From positions 1 through 12,096 of the forward strand of contig CANRKE010000038.1 in NCBI GenBank assembly GCA_947631135.1: DNA of 12,096 nucleotides. Reading direction: 5' to 3'. The notes beneath the pieces are model-generated. The model was not told the origin of the DNA. It worked only from the letters and a program-made list of their open reading frames with translations, and did not search any database. This DNA comes from an uncultured Bacilli bacterium (GTDB taxonomy: Bacteria; Bacillota_I; Bacilli_A; RF39; UBA660). The position numbers and the translations under genes are program-made. Of this stretch, positions 1-5,348 are shown piece after piece (position 1 is the first letter of the stretch; each line of letters starts with the position of its first letter).

Positions 1-639
1 TTATTAATAGTTAATAAACCTAGTGGAATGGTAGTGCATCCTGCATGCGGTAATTATAAAGATACGTTAGTAAACGCACTTTTATATCATGTAAATACAC
101 TAAGTAATAATTCTAATAGACCAGGTATTGTTCACAGAATAGATAAAGATACTAGTGGACTACTTATGGTTGCTAAAAACGATAGTACGCATGAATATTT
201 ATCTAAACTATTAGAAAAGCATGATTTAAATAGAGTATATACAGCATTAGTTTGGGGTGTTATTAAACATGATACCGGACTTATTGATGCACCTATAGGT
301 AGAGATGAAAAAGATAGACAAAAATATACTGTAACAGCAAAAAATAGTAAAGATGCTAAAACTCATTTTAAAGTATTAAAAAGATATAATGATGCAACAT
401 TAATTGAGCTTAAATTAGAAACTGGTAGAACACATCAAATAAGAGTTCATATGAATTATATTGGACACCCTGTTGTAAATGATAAAGTGTATGGTAGAAG
501 AAAAATAATTGATGAAAAATTTGGACAAATGTTACATGCTAAAACTATTGGGTTTGTTCATCCTAAGACTAAAAAATATATGGAATTTAGTGTAGACGAA
601 CCAAAAGAATTTAAAAACATTGTAAAGATGATTGAATAA
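1..639 (+). CDS. rluD: RluA/RluD-family 23S rRNA pseudouridine synthase, 5' truncated by window edge
   Basis: The open frame runs from the first base, so the gene starts outside the window; 212 residues are visible. It isomerises specific uridines in large-subunit rRNA to pseudouridine. Visible family motifs are LLIVNKPSGMVVHP at the left edge, HRIDKDTSGLL around visible residues 45-55, with the catalytic Asp encoded at 142-144, and TGRTHQIRVHM encoded at about 421-453. The missing part should hold the rest of the catalytic domain start and, in most family members, an S4 RNA-binding domain. The first ATG in the frame (28) is not the real start because conserved residues lie before it. The exact target uridine (RluD versus other RluA-type paralogues, such as Bacillus YlyB) cannot be settled from sequence alone. 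The stop is TAA, followed by an AT-only palindrome and then the promoter of the next gene. Confidence 0.93.
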   Translation, partial: LLIVNKPSGMVVHPACGNYKDTLVNALLYHVNTLSNNSNRPGIVHRIDKDTSGLLMVAKNDSTHEYLSKLLEKHDLNRVYTALVWGVIKHDTGLIDAPIGRDEKDRQKYTVTAKNSKDAKTHFKVLKRYNDATLIELKLETGRTHQIRVHMNYIGHPVVNDKVYGRRKIIDEKFGQMLHAKTIGFVHPKTKKYMEFSVDEPKEFKNIVKMIE

Positions 640-657
640 TATATTAAATTTAATATA
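640..657. repeat. Perfect 18-bp AT-only palindrome after rluD
   Basis: TATATTAAATTTAATATA reads the same on both strands and begins one base after the rluD stop. It has no T-tract, so it is a poor intrinsic terminator. It lies just upstream of the -35 box at 663 and could be a regulator site, a weak transcript-end hairpin or chance in AT-rich DNA. Confidence 0.4.
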
Positions 658-662
658 ATGAA

Positions 663-691
663 TTTACAAGAAAAAAAAATCGTGTTATAAT
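663..691 (+). promoter_or_regulatory. Sigma-A-type promoter for the 719 gene
   Basis: TTTACA at 663-668, 17-bp spacer, TATAAT at 686-691 preceded by TGT, which forms an extended -10. A transcription start near 698 would leave a roughly 20-base leader holding the AAAGGAG Shine-Dalgarno at 704-710. Confidence 0.75.
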
Positions 692-718
692 CTAATTATA
701 ATTGAAAGGAGAACATGT

Positions 719-1180
719 ATGATAGTCGTCGATATGGAAAAAGCATTTAGAATATCGTTAATAATTAATATTATTTTATTTATATTATTTGGAACAATGA
801 CTGTTTTATTTATAACGAAGAAAACTGCTTGTCCTAAGAATACAGAAAATCAAAAGTATGGATTAAAAAATATTGTTATAACTGAAGCCAATATACCATT
901 TAAAAACGATCAATATACATATGATGTATATCTAGAAGATACAACTGTCGATAAACTTAATATAAAAGCGACACCATATAATAATGACGCAGAAATAAAT
1001 ATAAGTGGTAATCATGGGCTTGCTGGTGCAAACAAAAAAGTTACAATAACAGTATATGATATAGATAATAAAGAATATGAATATATTATAAATATTAATA
1101 AAAAATGTATTACTGAAGATGAATTAAGTGAGGATGTTGTTGAAAATCAAGAAAGCCAAGAAAATAAAGAAAATTCATAA
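719..1180 (+). CDS. Membrane-anchored protein with a single cadherin-like beta-sandwich domain
   Basis: A 153-residue protein of unknown cellular role. Residues about 12-33 form one hydrophobic helix after a short N-terminus (MEKAFR), giving a signal anchor with the rest outside the cell. Residues about 47-128 look like the cadherin-like beta-sandwich family found as repeats in Gram-positive surface proteins: a 'F..D..TYDVYLEDTTVDKLNI' opening and a 'VTITVYD..NKEYEYIINI' ending. Here there is only one copy. Two cysteines, C38 and C130, are the only ones and bracket this domain. The tail from about 131 is Glu/Asn-rich and probably flexible. There is no LPXTG motif. The start at 719 is eight bases after AAAGGAG; an in-frame ATG at 734 (M6) is a less likely alternative. 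It has its own promoter and precedes the pilin-like gene at 1253. The domain call is by pattern, not search. Confidence 0.85.
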   Translation: MIVVDMEKAFRISLIINIILFILFGTMTVLFITKKTACPKNTENQKYGLKNIVITEANIPFKNDQYTYDVYLEDTTVDKLNIKATPYNNDAEINISGNHGLAGANKKVTITVYDIDNKEYEYIININKKCITEDELSEDVVENQESQENKENS

Positions 1181-1195
1181 AAAAGTAAAAAAAAG

Positions 1196-1223
1196 TTGAA
1201 AAAATGGCAATATATGTTATAAT
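1196..1223 (+). promoter_or_regulatory. Sigma-A-type promoter for the pilin-like gene
   Basis: TTGAAA at 1196-1201, 16-bp spacer, TATAAT at 1218-1223 preceded by TGT (extended -10). No terminator is visible between the 719 gene and this promoter, so read-through from the upstream gene is also possible. Confidence 0.7.
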
Positions 1224-1252
1224 AATTATTGTTTTAAAAAGGAGGCGTTACA

Positions 1253-1603
1253 ATGAACTTAACAAATATTTTATTAAATAGTGCTGTAATAGATCAAGTA
1301 TGTGGTGAAAATAGTTCTATGATTCAGGTTTGGCAAGCAGTAAGTGCAGTTATAACTATTTTATGTATAGTAATAGTAGTATTATTAATAGTCATGGGTA
1401 CAGTAGATATGTTGAAAGCTGTAATGGCTGGTAAAGAAGACGAAATTAAAAAAGCACAATCTACACTTATTAAACGTGTTATAGCTGCAGTAATAGTATT
1501 CTTTATACCACTAATAGTTAAACTTGTTTTAGGACTTATTCCAATTAATGGAGCTGATGGTAGCGCAACATTTGGACAATGTATTGATATAGCTACAAAA
1601 TAG
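1253..1603 (+). CDS. Small two-helix membrane protein resembling a type IV secretion pilin (TrbC/VirB2-like)
   Basis: A 116-residue protein. Hydrophobic helices lie at about 27-49 and 76-96, joined by a charged loop (about 52-75, KAVMAGKEDEIKKAQSTLIK) that should face the cytoplasm, leaving both ends outside. This hairpin with a Lys/Glu loop is the layout of VirB2/TrbC-type pilin subunits and of the T4SS-pilin family found widely in Bacillota. C17 and C110 lie in the two outer ends and could form a disulfide; C38 lies within the first helix. There is no clear cleavable signal peptide. AAGGAGG at 1239-1245 sits seven bases before the ATG. No other secretion genes (VirB4 or VirD4 ATPases, relaxase) lie in this window, so a conjugation role is not supported by context. 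It has its own promoter and terminator. The gene is firm; the family call is moderate. Confidence 0.85.
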   Translation: MNLTNILLNSAVIDQVCGENSSMIQVWQAVSAVITILCIVIVVLLIVMGTVDMLKAVMAGKEDEIKKAQSTLIKRVIAAVIVFFIPLIVKLVLGLIPINGADGSATFGQCIDIATK

Positions 1604-1615
1604 TTATATAATAAT

Positions 1616-1641
1616 AAAGTGAGTTATCACTTTTTTATTTT
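1616..1641 (+). terminator. Intrinsic terminator after the pilin-like gene
   Basis: AAAGTGA (1616-1622) pairs with TCACTTT (1627-1633) across a GTTA loop, followed by a T-rich tract. Confidence 0.85.
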
Positions 1642-1656
1642 ACAAAAAAATTTATA

Positions 1657-1685
1657 TTTACTTTTAAATAAAATTCTAGTATAAT
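1657..1685 (+). promoter_or_regulatory. Sigma-A-type promoter for the RNase J-like gene
   Basis: TTTACT at 1657-1662, 17-bp spacer, TATAAT at 1680-1685. The expected transcription start is about 1692, at the GTG (1693) that opens the longest frame, which argues for the inner TTG start at 1720. Confidence 0.7.
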
Positions 1686-1705
1686 AATCAAAGTGAATAA
1701 AAAAG

Positions 1706-1712
1706 AAAGGAG
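1706..1712 (+). promoter_or_regulatory. Ribosome binding site that fixes a TTG start
   Basis: AAAGGAG ends seven bases before TTG at 1720, ideal spacing. The upstream GTG at 1693 has no such site and would sit at the 5' end of the mRNA. Translation from TTG gives MSKIKIFALGGLNENGKN, which begins where RNase J proteins usually begin. Confidence 0.8.
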
Positions 1713-1719
1713 AATTAAA

Positions 1720-3384
1720 TTGAGTAAAATAAAAATATTTGCTCTCGGAGGATTAAATGAAAATGGTAAAAATATGTATGTAGTAGATGTTGATAATGAT
1801 ATATTTGTATTTGATGCAGGACTTAAATATGCTAATGATATGTTATTTGGTATCGACTATGTATTACCTAATTATGATTATATTAAAGAAAACATAAATA
1901 GAGTAAAAGGAATATTTTTAACGCATGGACATAATGAAAATATGGGAGCAGTACCTGATATAGCTAAAGATATACCAGATATAAAAGTTTATGGTACAAA
2001 GTTCACTTTATCAGTACTTAAAAGAGAACTTGAAAATTGTGAAGTTAAATTTGATAATATGATTGAGATAAAAGCTCATAAGAAAATAAATTTTGGTAAT
2101 AATAGTATATTTCCTATAAGTGTAACACATTCAATACCCGATGCAGTTGGATATGTTTTAAACACAAATGATGGGGCTATAGTATATACTGGGGATTTTG
2201 TGTTCGACCCAGCTATGATAGGACCATATAAAACCGATATTGGTAAAATTGCATATATTGGAAAACAAGGAGTATTATGTTTACTTGCTGAATCTATGTA
2301 TGCACAAAAAATTGGACATACTTCACCTAATCATAGAATGAGAAAGACTATTAGAGAAATACTAGTTAAAAATGAAAATAGAATAATATTTAATGTACAT
2401 TCAGCTCATATATATAATCTACAAGAGTTATTGAGTGAAGTTGAAAATTCTGGTAGAAAGATTGTAATTATGGGTAAAACTTTACAAAATATAATAAAGA
2501 GTTCTATAGATTTAAAATATATAAAAGTTAATCCTAAATGTATTGGTGATCTATCAAATATAAATGATAAAGATGTAATTATTTTAGTATCAAACGAAAG
2601 AGAGAAAGCATTTAATAATATAAATAGAATGCTTAATGGATATGATAAATATATTACTATTAAAGATACTGATGTAATAGTATTTGCAGAACCAATAAGT
2701 GATTCGATAGAAAGAACAGCAGTTAAAACAGCAGATAAAATTGCTAAGTTAGGAGCAAAAGTAATCATGTTTTCTAAAAAAGATCAATTATTACATCATG
2801 CTTCAAGTGAAGATTTAATGTTAATGATAAATTTATTGAATCCTAAATATTATTTTCCAGTAAAAGGTGAATATCAACATCAAGTTGCAAATGCAACATT
2901 AGCTAATGAAATAGGTATACCAAATGAAAATATATTACTTAAACAAAATGGAGATGTAGTAATATTTCAAGATGGGAAATTGTTAGAATGTTATGATAAA
3001 GTTAAAACTGAAGATATATTAATAGATGGTAATGCAACACAAGATATTGGAGAAGCTGTTATAAAAGATAGAGAAATACTAAGTGAAAATGGTATAGTAA
3101 TTATTTCTGCAATACTTGATAAAAATACTAAGAAATTGATTACGAGACCTGATGTTATTACTAGAGGTTTTGTATATAATAAAGATAGTAAGGATCTAAT
3201 TAATGAAATAAAAAAACAAAGTATTGAATTAATAGAAAAAAATATTGATAATCCAAAATATGTAGAATATAATAAACTTAAAAATGTATTGAGAGAAAAT
3301 ATTGGAAAATATCTATATAATGAAACTGAATGTAAACCTATGATAATAACAGTATTTCAAGAAATAGATATGAAGAAAAAATAA
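1720..3384 (+). CDS. Ribonuclease J paralogue with a degenerate active site (RNase J2-like)
   Basis: A 554-residue beta-CASP metallo-beta-lactamase protein, full length for RNase J, starting at TTG. RNase J proteins are 5'-3' exo- and endonucleases of mRNA decay and rRNA maturation; in Bacillus J1 pairs with a weakly active J2. The fold signatures are present: FALGGLNENGKNMY (7-20), THSIPDA with H137, TGDF with D159, and a C-terminal domain with ILIDGN..DIGEAVIKDREILSENG. The usual HGHEDHIG box is HGHNENMG (69-76), so the Asp and second His ligands are Glu and Asn. The PVHGE box is PVKGE with Lys at 382. SDSTNA and TGSQGE are AESMYA and VSNERE. HASGHA has become LLHHAS, keeping one His (H360). 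It is probably inactive or weakly active, and may be a structural partner of the intact RNase J at 8883. The M50 protease gene follows after 45 bases with no terminator between. Confidence 0.9.
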   Translation: MSKIKIFALGGLNENGKNMYVVDVDNDIFVFDAGLKYANDMLFGIDYVLPNYDYIKENINRVKGIFLTHGHNENMGAVPDIAKDIPDIKVYGTKFTLSVLKRELENCEVKFDNMIEIKAHKKINFGNNSIFPISVTHSIPDAVGYVLNTNDGAIVYTGDFVFDPAMIGPYKTDIGKIAYIGKQGVLCLLAESMYAQKIGHTSPNHRMRKTIREILVKNENRIIFNVHSAHIYNLQELLSEVENSGRKIVIMGKTLQNIIKSSIDLKYIKVNPKCIGDLSNINDKDVIILVSNEREKAFNNINRMLNGYDKYITIKDTDVIVFAEPISDSIERTAVKTADKIAKLGAKVIMFSKKDQLLHHASSEDLMLMINLLNPKYYFPVKGEYQHQVANATLANEIGIPNENILLKQNGDVVIFQDGKLLECYDKVKTEDILIDGNATQDIGEAVIKDREILSENGIVIISAILDKNTKKLITRPDVITRGFVYNKDSKDLINEIKKQSIELIEKNIDNPKYVEYNKLKNVLRENIGKYLYNETECKPMIITVFQEIDMKKK

Positions 3385-3429
3385 ATATATAATTTATAAA
3401 TATAAACATAAAATAATAATGGTGAGAAT

Positions 3430-4185
3430 GTGAAAAAAATAAGTATTCACTATACAACATTATTATTTTTATTTTTATCATTAATAGCTGGGATGTTTAA
3501 AGATATGTTAATACTTTATAGTATAATAATAATTCATGAGATAGGTCATATAATTCCATCTATTATATTTAAATATAAAATTAAAAAAATAAATATTTAT
3601 CCATATGGAGGTATGATTGAATATAATGAAGATATAAATAGACCATTAATAGAAGATTTTATAATATCTATAAGTGGGATAATTATGCAAAGTTTATATT
3701 ACTTTTTTATTTGTTTTTTATATTCTAATTATATTATTCGTGAATATACTTTTGTAATATTTTGTAATTATCATTTCTCCATATTAATATTTAATATGCT
3801 TCCTATATATCCACTTGATGGCTCTAAAATAGCAAATATTATATTTAATAAATTTTTTCCATATAAATTATCACATATGATATCTATTTTATTATCAATT
3901 ATTATATTAATAGTAATGTTAATATATAATAATACTATAAATTTTTATTTAATTAGTGCATTATTGATTCATAGAATATATATTGAATATAAAAATCATA
4001 AATTATTATTTAATAAATTTTTATTAGAAAGATATATTAATACATATAAATTTAATAAACATAAATATATTAATAATTATAAATTTAATAAGATGTACAG
4101 AGATTATAATCATACATTTATAGTAGGTAATAAAAAAATTAGTGAAAAAAATGCATTAAAATTCAAATATAAAATTGACTTATAA
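3430..4185 (+). CDS. M50 (site-2 protease) family intramembrane metalloprotease, SpoIVFB-like
   Basis: A 251-residue multi-pass membrane protein with a GTG start. The zinc motif HEIGH is at 36-40 and the third ligand lies in NMLPIYPLDGSKI with D130, the two S2P signatures at the spacing seen in SpoIVFB. These enzymes cut membrane-embedded substrates. About six hydrophobic segments are visible (near 9-21, 26-45, 77-100, 103-121, 140-160, 163-180). It ends in a Lys/Asn/Tyr-rich tail (about 190-251) instead of the CBS domain of true SpoIVFB. Position supports the family: in Bacillus spoIVFB lies directly upstream of rplU-ysxB-rpmA, as here. The usual spoIVFA neighbour is missing; the RNase J-like gene stands in its place. 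GGTGAG at 3421-3426 is a short-spaced ribosome site. The gene looks even more AT-rich than its neighbours. Sporulation cannot be inferred; a housekeeping S2P role is possible. Confidence 0.88.
   Translation: MKKISIHYTTLLFLFLSLIAGMFKDMLILYSIIIIHEIGHIIPSIIFKYKIKKINIYPYGGMIEYNEDINRPLIEDFIISISGIIMQSLYYFFICFLYSNYIIREYTFVIFCNYHFSILIFNMLPIYPLDGSKIANIIFNKFFPYKLSHMISILLSIIILIVMLIYNNTINFYLISALLIHRIYIEYKNHKLLFNKFLLERYINTYKFNKHKYINNYKFNKMYRDYNHTFIVGNKKISEKNALKFKYKIDL
4033..4092 (+). repeat. Tandem 9-residue motif in the tail of the M50 protein
   Basis: YINTYKFNK (residues 202-210) and YINNYKFNK (213-221) are encoded by two 27-base units offset by 33 bases and differing at three bases. It gives the tail a basic, tyrosine-rich repeat. 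Confidence 0.75.
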
Positions 4186-4203
4186 CCATTATTATGATAA
4201 AAT
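4175..4203 (+). promoter_or_regulatory. Promoter of the rplU operon
   Basis: TTGACT at 4175-4180, 17-bp spacer, TAAAAT at 4198-4203 preceded by TGA (extended -10). The -35 box overlaps the last codons of the M50 gene. The start would fall near 4209, at the 5' end of the L21 leader structure. Confidence 0.72.
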
Positions 4204-4206
4204 TAT

Positions 4207-4288
4207 AGACGTTTGTAGGCCTCTGTCTACAACCGCACAAAAAAGGTTTAAAACTTATTGTAGTACCTTAATGGCGAGTCTTAGTAAA
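4207..4288 (+). ncRNA. L21-type ribosomal protein leader (cis-regulatory RNA)
   Basis: The gap before rplU is GC-richer than other spacers and folds. TTGTAG (4213-4218) pairs with CTACAA (4227-4232), AAGGT (4243-4247) pairs with ACCTT (4265-4269), and AGAC (4207-4210) may close the element with GTCT (4278-4281). Bacillota are known to carry an L21 leader at exactly this place, thought to give feedback control of rplU-prp-rpmA. I assign it from position and structure; a covariance-model match was not run. The rplU ribosome site follows directly at 4291-4297. Confidence 0.72.
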
Positions 4289-4304
4289 TAAAGGAGGTAT
4301 AGTA

Positions 4305-4604
4305 ATGAAAGCAATTATTTTAACAGGAGGGAAACAATATCAAGTAACTGAAGGAGATGTTATCTTTGTTGAAAAGATAGATGCAGATGTTGATAAAGAT
4401 GTTGTTTTTGACAAAGTATTGATGGTTGATGGTAAAATTGGTACACCATATGTAAGTGGAGCTAAGGTTAGTGCGAAAGTACTAAAACAAGGTAAAGACA
4501 AAAAAATCTTGGTATATAAATATAGACCAAAGAAAAAATACCGTAGAACTCAAGGACATAGACAACCATATACTAAACTAACTATTACTAAAATAGAAGC
4601 ATAA
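4305..4604 (+). CDS. rplU: Large ribosomal subunit protein bL21
   Basis: A 99-residue protein of normal bL21 length that binds 23S rRNA in the large subunit. It begins MKAIILTGGKQYQV and ends with the diagnostic basic stretch YRPKKKYRRTQGHRQPYTKL. AAGGAGG at 4291-4297 precedes the ATG by seven bases. It is the first gene of the rplU-prp-rpmA operon and lies behind a structured leader that is the likely feedback control site. prp follows after two bases. Confidence 0.98.
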   Translation: MKAIILTGGKQYQVTEGDVIFVEKIDADVDKDVVFDKVLMVDGKIGTPYVSGAKVSAKVLKQGKDKKILVYKYRPKKKYRRTQGHRQPYTKLTITKIEA

Positions 4605-4606
4605 TT

Positions 4607-4915
4607 ATGATTAAAGTAAATATTAAGAAAAAGGGAAATGATATTTCTAAAATAACAATTAAAGGACATGCTGAATATGATGAAAAAGGAAAAGATATTG
4701 TTTGTGCATCAGTAAGTAGTATAGTTATTACTAGTGTAAATGCAATGATAAGAGTTAATGAAAAATCTATTAAGTATAAAGACTTAGATGGTTATATAGA
4801 AATATCAGTAAATAAATGTGATGATATTATATATAAATTACTTTATAATATGATTGATTTATTGAAAGAATTAGAAAGTGATTACAGTAATTATATTGAA
4901 ATTAGGGAGGTGTAA
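4607..4915 (+). CDS. prp: Ribosomal-processing cysteine protease Prp (YsxB family)
   Basis: A 102-residue protein. Prp removes the N-terminal extension of bL27 in Bacillota that carry one, and its gene lies between rplU and rpmA, as here. The catalytic pair is visible: His21 in KGHAEYDEKGKD and Cys33 in DIVCASVS. It starts two bases after the rplU stop with no good Shine-Dalgarno of its own, so it is probably made by translational coupling to rplU at a lower level. The rpmA ribosome site, GGGAGGTG (4905-4912), lies within its last codons. The substrate extension in the next gene has the expected form, so the pair is consistent. Confidence 0.95.
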   Translation: MIKVNIKKKGNDISKITIKGHAEYDEKGKDIVCASVSSIVITSVNAMIRVNEKSIKYKDLDGYIEISVNKCDDIIYKLLYNMIDLLKELESDYSNYIEIREV

Positions 4916-4920
4916 TAGAT

Positions 4921-5208
4921 ATGTTAATGAAATTAAATATCCAATTATTTGCACATAAAAAAGGTAAAGGTTCATCTTCAAATGGACGTGATAGTGCTGG
5001 TAGAAGATTAGGTGCTAAAGCAAGTGATGGACAATTTGTTACCGCTGGTAGCATTATCTATCGTCAAAGAGGATCACAAATTTATCCAGCAATAAATGTT
5101 GGAATGGGTAAGGATTATACATTATTTTCTAAAATAGATGGTTATGTAAAATATGAACGTAAAGGACGTAATGGTAAACAAGTTAGTGTATATGAAGTTA
5201 GACAATAA
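4921..5208 (+). CDS. rpmA: Large ribosomal subunit protein bL27 with Prp-cleaved extension
   Basis: A 95-residue precursor. Residues 1-10 (MLMKLNIQLF) are the extension; Prp is expected to cut between F10 and A11 to leave AHKKGKGSS as the mature N-terminus, which reaches towards the peptidyl transferase centre. The body is typical: NGRDSAGRRLGAKASDGQ, IIYRQRGSQIYP and the C-terminal KIDGYVKYERKGRNGKQVSVYEV. Two in-frame ATGs (4921 and 4927) are possible; 4921 has the better spacing (8 bases) from GGGAGGTG. The Spo0B and Obg genes that follow rpmA in Bacillus are absent; a terminator closes the operon. Confidence 0.98.
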   Translation: MLMKLNIQLFAHKKGKGSSSNGRDSAGRRLGAKASDGQFVTAGSIIYRQRGSQIYPAINVGMGKDYTLFSKIDGYVKYERKGRNGKQVSVYEVRQ

Positions 5209-5225
5209 TTTTTAAAACGTATTAT

Positions 5226-5254
5226 AAAAAGCTTAATGGGCTTTTTTTATTTTA
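5226..5254 (+). terminator. Intrinsic terminator of the rplU-prp-rpmA operon
   Basis: AAAAAGC (5226-5232) pairs with GCTTTTT (5240-5246) across a 7-base loop and runs into a T-rich tract. Confidence 0.85.
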
Positions 5255-5292
5255 CACAAATTTAAAAAATAATTTTTATTTTGAAAAAAATA

Positions 5293-5321
5293 TTGTAATT
5301 TTATTTATAACATGATAGTAT
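5293..5321 (+). promoter_or_regulatory. Probable promoter of the 5349 gene
   Basis: TTGTAA at 5293-5298, 17-bp spacer, TAGTAT at 5316-5321 preceded by TGA (extended -10). It is weaker than the others in the window. An alternative is TTGAAA (5281) with TATAAC (5306), which has a long 19-bp spacer. Confidence 0.5.
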
Positions 5322-5348
5322 TATTATTATAGTAGGAGGAATAAAAAT

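Noticed and set aside
1253..1603. A conjugative element marked by the pilin-like gene
   Set aside because: No relaxase, VirB4/VirD4, integrase or att repeats are visible; flanking genes are core chromosomal.
1693..1719. GTG at 1693 as the start of the RNase J-like gene
   Set aside because: It sits at the predicted transcription start with no ribosome site; TTG at 1720 has AAAGGAG at ideal distance.
2406..2768. Minus-strand open frame of 120 codons
   Set aside because: Lies wholly inside the RNase J-like gene, has no ribosome site, and its product is a low-complexity hydrophobic shadow.
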